Shown here piece by piece: positions 1 through 8,024 of a DNA stretch of 11,211 nucleotides; within the stretch, counting starts at the first letter, position 1, and the number at the start of each line of letters is the position of its first letter. The notes under the pieces were generated by a model. It did no database searches. It was not told the DNA's origin and saw only the letters and a list, made by a program, of their open reading frames with translations. Origin of the DNA: an archaeon (GTDB lineage: Archaea; Thermoproteota; Nitrososphaeria; Nitrososphaerales; CADDZS01); NCBI GenBank assembly GCA_021806865.1, contig JAKAPU010000079.1, positions 1-11,211 on the forward strand. The letters are read 5' to 3'. The position numbers and the translations under genes are program-made.

Positions 1-13
1 GGAGACCCAACCA

Positions 14-636
14 GTCGCAGCGAGTAGACTCAGAAATTGAGGATTGAAAGTATAAAGCCTATACTGCTTCAAGCACTTATACTGATGTCGCAGCGAGTAG
101 ACTCAGAAATTGAGGATTGAAAGTTGTAACGATCAGAGACAGTACGGCCGAGTATTCGGTCGCAGCGAGTAGACTCAGAAATTGAGGATTGAAAGTGAAC
201 GGAGATGAAAAAGTAAACCGATACGCAAACACGTCGCAGCGAGTAGACTCAGAAATTGAGGATTGAAAGTGAGATTATGCCATTTGCGAAGGATGTTGCT
301 GTCAGGTCGCAGCGAGTAGACTCAGAAATTGAGGATTGAAAGACAATTCTGCAAGCAGCATCAAATTCAGTATCTGGAAGTCGCAGCGAGTAGACTCAGA
401 AATTGAGGATTGAAAGGTCTAATATTCCTTCTCAACAAGTTTCAGTGAGAGTGTCGCAGCGAGTAGACTCAGAAATTGAGGATTGAAAGGATCTCCCTTC
501 CCCTGTATCCCTTTCTCGCTGGGATGTCGCAGCGAGTAGACTCAGAAATTGAGGATTGAAAGGTAGCGAGAATCAAAGCAAATGGTAACATAGATTCAAG
601 TCGCAGCGAGTAGACTCAGAAATTGAGGATTGAAAG
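14..636 (+). CRISPR. CRISPR array, nine identical 37-bp repeats, distal (trailer) part
   Basis: Nine perfectly identical 37-bp repeats start at 14, 87, 159, 233, 306, 380, 453, 526 and 600. Each begins GTCGCAGCGAGTAGAC and ends ATTGAAAG. The eight complete spacers are 36, 35, 37, 36, 37, 36, 36 and 37 bp and all differ. Repeat bases 16-19 (CTCA) and 25-28 (TGAG) can form a 4-bp stem; cleavage one base 3' of the stem would leave the 8-nt handle AUUGAAAG, which is the 5' tag of mature crRNAs in Sulfolobus and Pyrococcus. This fixes transcription as rightward and puts the leader left of the window. Bases 1-13 are probably the end of another spacer, but could be leader. The last repeat shows no decay, which is slightly unusual for a trailer end. 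The neighbouring I-A cas genes fit this repeat type. Confidence 0.98.
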
Positions 637-705
637 TCTTTAGTTCCGAAAACGCAGGAGAAATACACAAAGAGACTCAACCAGACAGCCTTCTATTTCC
701 AAAGG

Positions 706-715
706 TTCGGCCGAA
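706..715. repeat. 10-bp perfect palindrome between array and cas2
   Basis: TTCGGCCGAA reads the same on both strands and lies about 70 bp past the last repeat and 95 bp before the cas2 stop codon. The interval 637-809 otherwise holds no gene I can support. A run of five T at about 766-770 on the plus strand could help end the array transcript. Function unknown; a 10-bp palindrome can occur by chance. Confidence 0.3.
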
Positions 716-809
716 AACTTGACACTAGAAGATCACGGAATTTCATTCGAGCTCACTACAAGAGTAGTTTTTGAATCAATTACCAATAAGCTACCTGCCC
801 ATCACACAT

Positions 810-1100
810 TTAGGAAATTATCGTCACTGTGCCCTTTTCTGTGATGTTGGCCATCCCTTTCTTAGAAACAATTCTGCATGCCTTTGCGTCTTTGTCGCAA
901 AGTGGGATGATGTATACGCTGTCGGTTTCTCCTTCGACAAACCGACCAGCCTCGTTTGATAGTATTTCTCTATCATTTGGGTTGAGATCTCCGAGGAACC
1001 CACTATACTGGATTCGATGAAGGCCGTAGTTTTGAAGCAGCTTGGACAGGTCGGTTCTTCGCTTGTCGTCAGTTATGTCGTATATTGCTAGAGTAAGCAT
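810..1100 (-). CDS. cas2: CRISPR-associated endonuclease Cas2
   Basis: Cas2 is the dimeric partner of Cas1 in the spacer-integration complex. The 96-residue product begins MLTLAIYDITDDKRR, with the hallmark ferredoxin-like first strand ending in the conserved aspartate (D8), and continues with a RIQYSGFLG segment matching the second conserved strand of the family. Its length is normal. A start three codons upstream (TTG at 1109) is open, but the ATG at 1100 puts the conserved strand at the N-terminus as in other Cas2 proteins, so I prefer it. The gene is transcribed leftward, opposite to the effector operon and convergent with the CRISPR array. No cas1, cas4 or csa1 lies beside it, so it is separated from the rest of its module, at least within this window. 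It probably shares the short divergent promoter region at 1101-1157. Confidence 0.95.
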   Translation of the reverse strand: MLTLAIYDITDDKRRTDLSKLLQNYGLHRIQYSGFLGDLNPNDREILSNEAGRFVEGETDSVYIIPLCDKDAKACRIVSKKGMANITEKGTVTIIS

Positions 1101-1130
1101 TATTGGCAATTCTATTCACACAGACAATAG

Positions 1131-1140
1131 GAATTAATAC
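1131..1140. promoter_or_regulatory. TATA-like element in the cas2/csa5 divergent gap
   Basis: GAATTAATAC lies in the 57-bp gap between the divergent cas2 and csa5 starts. Its core ATTAAT is palindromic, so it could serve both directions. An archaeal start site about 26 bp away would fall near 1110 on the minus strand, just before the cas2 ATG at 1100, and near 1161 on the plus strand, around the csa5 ATG codons at 1158 and 1164, giving short-leader or leaderless mRNAs. This is inferred from spacing only; the box is a weak match to the archaeal consensus. Confidence 0.35.
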
Positions 1141-1157
1141 CTTCTTAACTGGCCAGT

Positions 1158-1571
1158 ATGCATATGTCCGAAGAACAGGCGCCTACTAGCAGATACAAGG
1201 GCATTGCGAACCTCTTCGCCTTATCCGCGCTTTCGTCCGAAAGCTATACTCAGATAGATAGACTTGCGAACGCATTGAATCAGGAAACTGTTCGGCAGGT
1301 GGTTTACGAGATCTCTAGGAATTTGGATGTCATGAAAAGACAAGGAACCCTTGAAATGCACGATGAACTAAATGAAAAGGGCTATCACCAACTTGTTGCA
1401 ACGGTAAGACAGAAGGAAGCTCAGCCCGCTAGATACGTCTTCTTTGGAACGGCTAATGATGAGACTTGGAGAAACTTCTTGGATGAAGCTTCTTCCAATC
1501 TGTCTATTGCGAGGAAAATTGGCGCATTTGCTATGAGCATCGTTGCAACACAAAGATTGAGGCGAGCTTAG
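1158..1571 (+). CDS. csa5: Type I-A Cascade small subunit Csa5 (Cas11-like)
   Basis: A 137-residue, apparently all-helical protein that opens the effector operon directly before cas7. Csa5 is the small subunit of subtype I-A Cascade; in other species it helps stabilise the R-loop on target DNA. No catalytic motif is visible and none is expected. The call rests on size (Csa5 proteins are about 130-150 residues), helical character (for example YKGIANLFALSALSSESY) and its position in the canonical order csa5-cas7-cas5-cas3'-cas3''-cas8a2. The start is ATG 1158 or ATG 1164 in the same frame; the second would give MSEEQAPTSRY and lies close to the start site predicted from the upstream TATA-like element. 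The stop codon is three bases before the cas7 start, so the two are translated from one message. Small subunits diverge fast, so the family name is less certain than for its neighbours. Confidence 0.8.
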   Translation: MHMSEEQAPTSRYKGIANLFALSALSSESYTQIDRLANALNQETVRQVVYEISRNLDVMKRQGTLEMHDELNEKGYHQLVATVRQKEAQPARYVFFGTANDETWRNFLDEASSNLSIARKIGAFAMSIVATQRLRRA

Positions 1572-1574
1572 AAT

Positions 1575-2633
1575 TTGATTAGTCTTTCACTTAGGGCGAT
1601 ATTGAACCTGGAATCATTGAACGGTGTGGAATCAATAGGCAATTTATCTCGCCACCGAGTTGCCCCCATGGTTACACGAAACAAGGATGGGAACTACGGC
1701 ATACGATATGTTCCAGTAGTCTCTGGCGAATCCATTGGTCACGGATACCAGGAATGCTTGGCAAGTATATCGGAACAAATCGGATTGAAGGTAGGCGAAA
1801 GATCAAAGAGAGGAGAATTTGTGAAATTTGCGGAGAAGAGTTATTTCGATGATAAGTCTCTGAAGGAACCCAAGAAACCCGAGGAAGCTCGAGAATTCGA
1901 AGCAAATGTGCTCTTGCGCGACACGGTCGCTGATGTCGGCGGCTTTCTTTATACTGGCAAAATCCCTGTTAAGAGAAGTTCCCGGATACAATGCGGATAC
2001 TTGATCCCTGCAGCTGATGCGATCGAAAGCGCAGCACTGGAAGCCCAATTTCATGTGAGGCACGTACCTTCCGAACCGCCGAAGTCGAGTTCAAGTGAAC
2101 CATCTGATGGTCAGGGAGAAAACTCCCAGACAACCGCGAGCCTAGGCCAGATTCCTTACAATGTTGAGGTGGGCTCTGCGCTCTATACAATGTCGCTTGT
2201 CTTGGATGTCGAGCAAATCGGTAAGCTCTCTACTGCCTACGGAGCAAAGGTGGCCGAAGAGGCACAGCTTGAAAGCCAAATAACTTCTAGGCAACGAGCA
2301 GCGTTATTAGCTCTCCTAGAGCTCCTTTCAAGTTTCCGGTTTGGCGCAAGGAAGGGGCGATTTCTCCCAAATGCGGAGATTGTTTCAGCAGTTGCCGCCA
2401 TCTCGCGCCCTAACCTCTTTGTAGTGTCTCCAGGTAACTCGGTGGACTTTATCAAGAGCACACTGGAAAGATCTCAACACTTCAACGAACTCGCAACGAA
2501 ACTTGGAGTGAATCAAGAAATTCACCTAATCTCTTATAATAAAGAGTCTGCGAACGTTGATGGCGTCGAGCAAGTCGGGAGCATTGAAGCTCTTATTGAA
2601 AGGTTGTCTGTTCTTCATGGGTTAGCTTCATGA
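1575..2633 (+). CDS. cas7: Type I-A Cascade backbone protein Cas7 (Csa2)
   Basis: Cas7/Csa2 polymerises along the crRNA spacer to form the backbone of the I-A Cascade. The 352-residue protein carries the N-terminal signature LNLESLNGVESIGNLSRHR (residues 10-28), then YVPVVSGESIGHGYQ (45-59) and ADVGGFLY (119-126), all typical of archaeal Csa2. The start must be TTG at 1575: no ATG precedes the conserved first strand, and the resulting N-terminus, MISLSLRAILNLESLNG, matches the way Csa2 proteins begin. Residues 164-192 form a Ser/Pro/Glu-rich, probably disordered stretch that looks like an insertion compared with crenarchaeal Csa2. The gene begins three bases after csa5 and overlaps cas5 by four bases (ATGA), so expression is coupled. 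Confidence 0.95.
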   Translation: MISLSLRAILNLESLNGVESIGNLSRHRVAPMVTRNKDGNYGIRYVPVVSGESIGHGYQECLASISEQIGLKVGERSKRGEFVKFAEKSYFDDKSLKEPKKPEEAREFEANVLLRDTVADVGGFLYTGKIPVKRSSRIQCGYLIPAADAIESAALEAQFHVRHVPSEPPKSSSSEPSDGQGENSQTTASLGQIPYNVEVGSALYTMSLVLDVEQIGKLSTAYGAKVAEEAQLESQITSRQRAALLALLELLSSFRFGARKGRFLPNAEIVSAVAAISRPNLFVVSPGNSVDFIKSTLERSQHFNELATKLGVNQEIHLISYNKESANVDGVEQVGSIEALIERLSVLHGLAS

Positions 2634-3403
2634 AGATTCTAACTTTCAGTGCTGTGTTTCACTGGGGGCACAGCACTAAACTTCCTGCTGTCAGCAAGGC
2701 TCAGCCCTCTCTCAGATTGCCTCCTCCTTCATCTATCATCGGTGCAGTTTGTATGCCTCTGGCGAGGGAGATGGGATTGGGTGAAGTGATCTATGACGGC
2801 GAGAGCCTCTCCAGTTCAACTGCTTTTTTTGCAAAATTGTTCATCGCAGCTTCGGCTCGCTTTCGTGGTTCCTCCTGCTATTGGGAAGACATTAACAGGA
2901 CTCTTATTCTTCAATTTCAACAACCTCCAAGGCGCGGCAATCCAAACTACACATTCGGGGCGATTCCCTTCGGCAAAGTCTATTGCTCTGGGGCCTCTAT
3001 TGACTTTGCTCTGTTGGTTGATGAAGCAACTGCTAGGGATCTACTTGGAGATTCATGGGAAGGAAAGATTCAGCTTGCGGCTTGGCAGGTTTCGAGAATC
3101 GGAAGCAGGGAGTCGATAGTATCAACATCCCATGTCAAGCTTCTTGAAACGACCAAGAATACCTTGAACAAAGTGGAAACCGATTTTTATTTTCCTGCGG
3201 ACGCTGCAGTTCCGATTCCCGGGAGTGGTTTTCATCATGAGAATTTCTGGGAAACTGTGTGGGCTTTCGGGTCGGACGCAAAGCAGGTTACATATATTGT
3301 TCCCGGACTGAGTTCGCTCCGTGCCGCAACGCCGATTTCCGTAACACCTCGCTGGACCGCCTACATTGCGGATGATGTGACGCTATTTGAAAAAGCTGGT
3401 TGA
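2630..3403 (+). CDS. cas5: Type I-A Cascade protein Cas5
   Basis: Cas5 is the RAMP-fold subunit that holds the 5' handle of the crRNA and caps the Cas7 filament. The 257-residue product starts MKILTFSAVFHWGHSTKLPA and has the characteristic PPPSSIIGAVCMPLA segment at residues 31-45, the Cas5 signature that follows the first strand and its lysine-rich loop. Length is normal for Cas5a. It starts in an ATGA overlap with cas7 and its end overlaps the cas3' frame by 17 bases if the TTG start of cas3' is used. I see no His suggesting Cas6-like processing activity of the I-C type, and a separate cas6 is present, so the role should be structural. Confidence 0.93.
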   Translation: MKILTFSAVFHWGHSTKLPAVSKAQPSLRLPPPSSIIGAVCMPLAREMGLGEVIYDGESLSSSTAFFAKLFIAASARFRGSSCYWEDINRTLILQFQQPPRRGNPNYTFGAIPFGKVYCSGASIDFALLVDEATARDLLGDSWEGKIQLAAWQVSRIGSRESIVSTSHVKLLETTKNTLNKVETDFYFPADAAVPIPGSGFHHENFWETVWAFGSDAKQVTYIVPGLSSLRAATPISVTPRWTAYIADDVTLFEKAG

Positions 3404-5036
3404 AGAGTACCATGACTTGATGGCATCACTCAGATTTAGCCCAAGAATATGCTTGGAAAGAGCTTTGTCGGATTTGGATGAAAAGATGGACAATGCTCCA
3501 ACTCTCTTCTTGCAATTGCCGACTGGTTACGGTAAGACTTCCGTTACCTTGTCGGCTCTTCTTGCGTCGCAAAGTGGTAACCCCTTCATCGGCGATCGGA
3601 TCATCCATGTCTTGCCACTCAGAAGCATTGTGCAAGACATCAAAATGCGAATAAGCAATGATCTTGAGAAATTGGGTAAATCATCTGAAATGATAGCAGC
3701 CCAATCAATGGGTTCCCCTGGTTCGCCGTTCTTTGCTAAACGTCTTGTAGTAACCACCTTGGATACCTTTTCCTTGAATCTTTTCAAGCTTCCAGCTTGG
3801 GAGGTTACGAAAGAATTCAGAAGTGGAACATCGCACTTTGAAGTCCCGAGAGGATTTGTCTATCCCGGAACAGTTGTATTTGATGAAGCGCATCTTTTTT
3901 CATTGACAGAGAGTACGAGACCACTGACTATCTTGCTAACATCAATGGAATGCCTTGCAACAGCGGGAGTTCCAATCATTGTGATGACGGCGACCTTGCC
4001 CACTGTAATTCGTGAGTATCTGGCGAGAAAGATGGAGAATAGAAACTCATCGCCAATCGCATACTCCTACTCAAAGGGGGATGACAAACAGTTTGAGGAA
4101 ACATCTGGAAAGCGATGCATAGCCACGACATTCATAGATTCGAGCGAGCTGGTTTCTACTATTCTCGAAGTGGCCAATAGGTCAGATGGTAGAGTTCTCG
4201 TCGTTGTAAACGAAATCAGAAGAGCAATTGAGCTCGCGAAATCAAGCGTACTCGCACCGTTCAAACCCGATCTCATTCATGGAGGCCTGGTCGAATTTGA
4301 AAAGGAAAAGAAGATTCATGATCTCCTGCTTGATCTGTCTTCAAAGATCGTAATATCGACTCAGGTAGTTGAGGCAGGGATTGACATGAAAAATATCTCA
4401 ATATTAGTCTCGGACCTCGCGCCAATGGACAGGCTTGTGCAGAGGGTTGGCAGAGTTGCAAGAAAAGGAGGTCGCGGAGAAATGTTTGTTGTTATTAGAG
4501 ACGAGGATCTGCAGGGGAAGGGAAGAATATATGATCCAGCATTACTCAAGTCCACGAAGGACATCATTTGCAAAGAGGACAGTACAATCGATTGGACTCT
4601 TGATATACAAGGCTTGGTCGATAAGGCTTACTCCAACATAGATGTCGAAGAAATGATAAACCCTTCACTGAACCAAATCTTGTGTAACATCGACGAAGAC
4701 GTACTGTGTGAAGCTCATGATACAATGCAGCTGTTGAAGGGTATGGGCAGTTTTGTTAGAGACACGGCCCTTGTGAAGGCCTTCGCACCACCATACATTT
4801 CGGATGGAAGAGTACGTGCTGGTGGATTCACTTCGGTCGAGTCATACAAAGCTAAGAAAATTTTCTTGGGAAACATGAAGCTCGTGAGAGAGTCTTCGGT
4901 CGTTTCATTGCCAGAAAAGCATGGTTTTCTCGCAAAATCAGATCCACTCCTGTTTCCACTTCTGCTGGAGGGTGCAGGATACGATGGCATAATCTTGGAT
5001 CACTATGAGCCATGGATAGGGTACCAAATCGAGTAG
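3387..5036 (+). CDS. cas3': CRISPR-associated helicase Cas3' (type I-A)
   Basis: Superfamily 2 DNA helicase that unwinds target DNA after Cascade binds, working with the separate HD nuclease encoded next. All core motifs are visible in the 549 residues: motif I LPTGYGKT (44-51), motif II DEAH (166-169), motif III TATLP (201-205), motif V STQVVEAGID (324-333) and motif VI QRVGRVAR (352-359). There is no HD domain, as expected for subtype I-A where cas3 is split. The start is uncertain: TTG 3387 overlaps cas5 by 17 bases, while the in-frame ATG at 3420 (residue 12) leaves a 16-base gap; both keep every motif. The next gene follows after 19 bases. The reading frame is intact. Confidence 0.96.
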   Translation: MKKLVEEYHDLMASLRFSPRICLERALSDLDEKMDNAPTLFLQLPTGYGKTSVTLSALLASQSGNPFIGDRIIHVLPLRSIVQDIKMRISNDLEKLGKSSEMIAAQSMGSPGSPFFAKRLVVTTLDTFSLNLFKLPAWEVTKEFRSGTSHFEVPRGFVYPGTVVFDEAHLFSLTESTRPLTILLTSMECLATAGVPIIVMTATLPTVIREYLARKMENRNSSPIAYSYSKGDDKQFEETSGKRCIATTFIDSSELVSTILEVANRSDGRVLVVVNEIRRAIELAKSSVLAPFKPDLIHGGLVEFEKEKKIHDLLLDLSSKIVISTQVVEAGIDMKNISILVSDLAPMDRLVQRVGRVARKGGRGEMFVVIRDEDLQGKGRIYDPALLKSTKDIICKEDSTIDWTLDIQGLVDKAYSNIDVEEMINPSLNQILCNIDEDVLCEAHDTMQLLKGMGSFVRDTALVKAFAPPYISDGRVRAGGFTSVESYKAKKIFLGNMKLVRESSVVSLPEKHGFLAKSDPLLFPLLLEGAGYDGIILDHYEPWIGYQIE

Positions 5037-5055
5037 TGCAGGTCGAGAGCAGAAT

Positions 5056-5844
5056 TTGACCATATGCGCCTTTCCTAATCAGACATTGAGAGATCATTTG
5101 ATCGGATCGACAAGAATTGCCATGAAATACAGCGAGAGACCATATTACTTGCAGACATCTGTCAGTAGACTAGGAAGAACAGGGTGTAGCATGCAGACTA
5201 ACGAATTGAGGTTGTGCATTGGCCTTGCTGCAATGCTTCACGACTATGGAAAAGCACTGCCAAAGTATCAGATGCAGTTCCACGACAACTGTGTACTTGA
5301 TAGCAAAAAATCTCATCCTTCTTTCTACTTGCACGAGCTTTTCTCAGCTATCATTGCCTTAAGAGTTTGTAAAGGACTTGGTCTCTCTAATCCTTGCACT
5401 TTCCTAGTTTCTTTCCCAGTGCTTCAGCATCTTCATTCGATGCGCTCGGTAGGGAATGTTCTAACGCATAGGAACCTTCCACATCTAATGGACGGGTTTG
5501 ATATTACCGATCTAGCTCTATCGAAATACAGCGACGAGCTACGCCTGATTTTCGACGAGATCTCTAGCTTAATGGAACTTGGTGTTAACTCAAGTGCAAA
5601 ACAGACATGGTTTCATGACATTCGGAAGGAGGAACCAAAGGAGCTGCTTGACTATTTTATGGGAATGTCTTCACGGAAAGGTGAACGCTGGTTAAGGCTC
5701 TACGTGCTTGTTCTCAACCCGGTTGTAATCGGTGATAACCTAGATTCTGGAGAACATCGATTAACGGAAGAAAATCAGAATAGAAGAGCGTTCACACTGG
5801 AGCTAAAGACTGCTATCGGTGAAAATACTGATTGGAACATCTAG
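5056..5844 (+). CDS. cas3'': CRISPR-associated HD nuclease Cas3'' (type I-A)
   Basis: Metal-dependent HD-superfamily nuclease that cuts target DNA together with Cas3'. The 262-residue protein shows the expected pattern of metal ligands: H14 in LRDHL, the HD pair H62-D63 in LHDYGK (62-66 matching HDxGK), H87 and H93 in HPSFYLHE, and H125/H127 in LQHLHS. It starts at TTG 5056; there is no ATG upstream of H14 in frame, and the resulting N-terminus, MTICAFPNQTLRDHL, places H14 where Cas3'' proteins have their first His. Its end overlaps cas8a2 by 13 bases. Separation of nuclease and helicase into adjacent genes is the normal I-A arrangement. Confidence 0.93.
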   Translation: MTICAFPNQTLRDHLIGSTRIAMKYSERPYYLQTSVSRLGRTGCSMQTNELRLCIGLAAMLHDYGKALPKYQMQFHDNCVLDSKKSHPSFYLHELFSAIIALRVCKGLGLSNPCTFLVSFPVLQHLHSMRSVGNVLTHRNLPHLMDGFDITDLALSKYSDELRLIFDEISSLMELGVNSSAKQTWFHDIRKEEPKELLDYFMGMSSRKGERWLRLYVLVLNPVVIGDNLDSGEHRLTEENQNRRAFTLELKTAIGENTDWNI

Positions 5845-6995
5845 ACCTTCAGCTGCCATATGACGGTTTGCTGCTCAAGCAGTACCTGAAGACGTTTCTT
5901 TATTTTCTATCAGGAGCAAATCAAATCTGGAACGGAGACCGGGTTACAATCGAGGCGAATCATTTACTAGATCCTTTGTCGAATGCGGTACGGCTTGCTC
6001 AGCAACGCTTGCAGGATTCAAGAGGTGTAGAGATACCGCAAAGCGGCAATGACAAGAAGAAGCTAAATGTGCTTTACCGAGCACTTGGAGTGAAGTCTTC
6101 ATCTCAAACTCTTGTTCGGGATTCATTGTCAGCTTACCTGAATCAGCTTAAGACTTCTGGAATAGAAGAAATGGCTACTGCGCTCGGAGCATGGAACGAT
6201 GGATATGAGAGAGACGCACAAATCGCACCAATTGATCCGATAGAGATTTTCAGAGCTGAGAGGTATGAGTACGGGAGGTCGCAGGGATACGCCGGAAAGC
6301 GTGACAAGCGAATTACATTAGGACCACACAGCACAATGTTAGGACTTACAGGATACATTCTTTCGAAGCAGAAAAGTAAGATAATGATCAACAAAGGCAA
6401 GCGCGAGTTCTGGACTTCAATTGTCATTCCGAATGATCCCAGATTGCGTTCCCGCACATTGGACGCAACTCTCTATGAAGCACATCTCAGGGGAATGAAC
6501 GACATCTATTCCGAAGGGATTCCAGGGGTAGCTAACAATGAAGCCCTTTCTCTTTGGTTAGGTTGGCTTTGGCGTAAATCTGCAGAACTTCCCGAGGAAT
6601 TTGCAAATGTCACGATTTACCTAATTCAGGAACCCGGTGGTAACAAGCCGGCATACGTCCGAGCCGAACATTCTCTCAATGTCTCCCAATTTGCGAAAAT
6701 CGCTAAACATATTGAGGATTCTCCCTCAGAAGCTTCCGCAAGAAACTATCAAAAACTCCTGAAAGAAGCGTTGGTCTCCAAATCCCCAGAGCAGAACTTT
6801 GCTTCTAAAGTCTGTAGGTTGGCGTATCTAGCCATTGTGGGAACTGTGGAACCAGAAGAACTAGTCTACGTAGCTAGTCGTGAGAGCGTAGTTGGATTGG
6901 CAGCTCATTCGAAGATACCAAGAATGAGGAAAGTTGCTGGCAAGGTTGCTCTTGATATTTCGTCTGCGATTGAAGATGCAAAACGAGTAGGCTAG
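5832..6995 (+). CDS. cas8a2: Type I-A Cascade large subunit Cas8a2 (Csa4-like)
   Basis: A 387-residue protein in the position always held by the large subunit in I-A operons, between cas3'' and cas6. Cas8a is the subunit that recognises the PAM and initiates unwinding. Family members are very divergent and I do not see a motif that proves the call on its own; it rests on gene order, size (about 350-400 residues for Csa4/Cas8a2) and the absence of any other candidate large subunit. Visible features include an N-terminal LKTFLYFLSGANQIW segment and a central WLGWLWRKS stretch, with a helix-rich C-terminus that could act as a small-subunit-like bundle. No zinc-binding Cys cluster is seen. The start is TTG 5832, 13 bases inside cas3''; a TTG at 5868 region is an alternative. 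A 75-base gap separates it from cas6. Confidence 0.82.
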   Translation: MEHLDLQLPYDGLLLKQYLKTFLYFLSGANQIWNGDRVTIEANHLLDPLSNAVRLAQQRLQDSRGVEIPQSGNDKKKLNVLYRALGVKSSSQTLVRDSLSAYLNQLKTSGIEEMATALGAWNDGYERDAQIAPIDPIEIFRAERYEYGRSQGYAGKRDKRITLGPHSTMLGLTGYILSKQKSKIMINKGKREFWTSIVIPNDPRLRSRTLDATLYEAHLRGMNDIYSEGIPGVANNEALSLWLGWLWRKSAELPEEFANVTIYLIQEPGGNKPAYVRAEHSLNVSQFAKIAKHIEDSPSEASARNYQKLLKEALVSKSPEQNFASKVCRLAYLAIVGTVEPEELVYVASRESVVGLAAHSKIPRMRKVAGKVALDISSAIEDAKRVG

Positions 6996-7039
6996 CTGTC
7001 ATGTCATTGAGTTTTGTTGTGAAAAGCCTCTATGAGCAC

Positions 7040-7047
7040 TTTTTATT
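7040..7047 (+). promoter_or_regulatory. Possible TATA box for cas6
   Basis: TTTTTATT lies in the only sizeable gap inside the cas operon. Its centre is about 27 bases before the cas6 TTG start at 7071, the spacing expected for a leaderless archaeal transcript. Five-base arms AAGCC (7023-7027) and GGCTT (7051-7055) flank it. This suggests cas6 may also be transcribed separately from the interference genes, but the evidence is spacing and composition only. Confidence 0.35.
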
Positions 7048-7070
7048 CACGGCTTGAAAGATGACTCCCG

Positions 7071-8024
7071 TTGCTCACCTTTTCGCGATTCAGTTTTGAT
7101 GTTACTTTCCACGCAGGCGCTTCTCTACCTTACTGGATGGGGTCAACATTTAGGGGCGGCCTAGGACAGCATCTTTCTCATTCCGTTTGCATGGGGCAGG
7201 ATTGCCATTATTGCAAGAGTGCGCATTGCCTATTTGCGGATGTCTACACACCGCGACCTGAAAAGCGAGGTCACGCCCAGCCTCCAAAACCTGTCATAAT
7301 TATTCCTCCATTTTTCGGAAGAAGCGTCCAGCTAAAACCCGGTGGTCAATTAAGCCTTGAGGTCGTTATGTTAGGCGACTACGTCCAAGCTTTCCTTCAG
7401 CTCGTTCTTGGAATGTTCTCCTTGGGGGAGGAAGGGATAGGCCCAGACAGGCACTACGGCAAGAATTGTTTCGAAGTTGCTAGTGTGAAATGCTTGGAGT
7501 CGGGAGGTTACGTTTTCAAGGATTCAAGAATTGATTCTTCCAAATTTGCGACGAGGGACATCAAGGACCTCGAACCGCTTTGTGACAAGGATGGAAAAGA
7601 GGTTGTGTTAAGGTTCAGAACACCATTCACTGGTCCATTCCTGCCCCGAACTGTCGGCTATGTAATGCGGCTCATTCGTAATAGACTTATTCTGTTTGTT
7701 AATGAATACGGCTCTGGAGAAACATTACCATCAGTTCACGAGAAAACTGATGATGAGGGAGTGCAGATCGAATTGAAAGAAATCCACAGGCACATTCTGC
7801 TACGAAAGTCATCTCGCAGTGAAAAGGATCGCTTCATTGGATGGACAGGGCTCCTGTCGATTGAGGATATCTCCCAGCTTTCATTGGAGACGAGGTGGCT
7901 GCTAGCTTGCGGTTCCATCCTAGGGATGGGTCCCGATTCCTCTTTTGGCTCAGGATTCATTGAACTCTTGCGAGCAGAGCTCCCTAATGTCTCACCAAAG
8001 ACGACAGAGAATTTGCATGTATAA
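7071..8024 (+). CDS. cas6: CRISPR pre-crRNA endoribonuclease Cas6
   Basis: Cas6 cuts each repeat of the array transcript to give crRNAs with an 8-nt 5' handle. The 317-residue protein belongs to the RAMP group with a C-terminal glycine-rich loop, seen here as MGPDSSFGSGFIEL near residues 286-299. Near the N-terminus four cysteines in a C-x4-C-x2-C-x4-C arrangement (C40, C45, C48, C53) follow SLPYWMGSTFRGGLG; this Cys cluster is typical of the Cas6 branch with a conserved C-terminal Cas6 domain (PF10040-like) and probably binds a metal. The catalytic residue cannot be named from sequence; H34 and H37 are candidates. The start is TTG 7071, because an in-frame stop lies three codons upstream (TGA 7062-7064) and no ATG precedes the conserved region. 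It is the last cas gene on this strand. Its presumed substrate is the repeat of the array at the left end. Confidence 0.92.
   Translation: MLTFSRFSFDVTFHAGASLPYWMGSTFRGGLGQHLSHSVCMGQDCHYCKSAHCLFADVYTPRPEKRGHAQPPKPVIIIPPFFGRSVQLKPGGQLSLEVVMLGDYVQAFLQLVLGMFSLGEEGIGPDRHYGKNCFEVASVKCLESGGYVFKDSRIDSSKFATRDIKDLEPLCDKDGKEVVLRFRTPFTGPFLPRTVGYVMRLIRNRLILFVNEYGSGETLPSVHEKTDDEGVQIELKEIHRHILLRKSSRSEKDRFIGWTGLLSIEDISQLSLETRWLLACGSILGMGPDSSFGSGFIELLRAELPNVSPKTTENLHV

Noticed and set aside
868..878. The first 11 bases of spacer 5 (343-353, ACAATTCTGCA) also occur inside cas2.
   Set aside because: The match stops after 11 bases and the adjacent bases (GAA) are not a usual I-A PAM. About one 11-base match between eight spacers and 11 kb is expected by chance.
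771..1020. Plus-strand open frames antisense to cas2.
   Set aside because: They are shadows of the cas2 frame, which is supported by family motifs.
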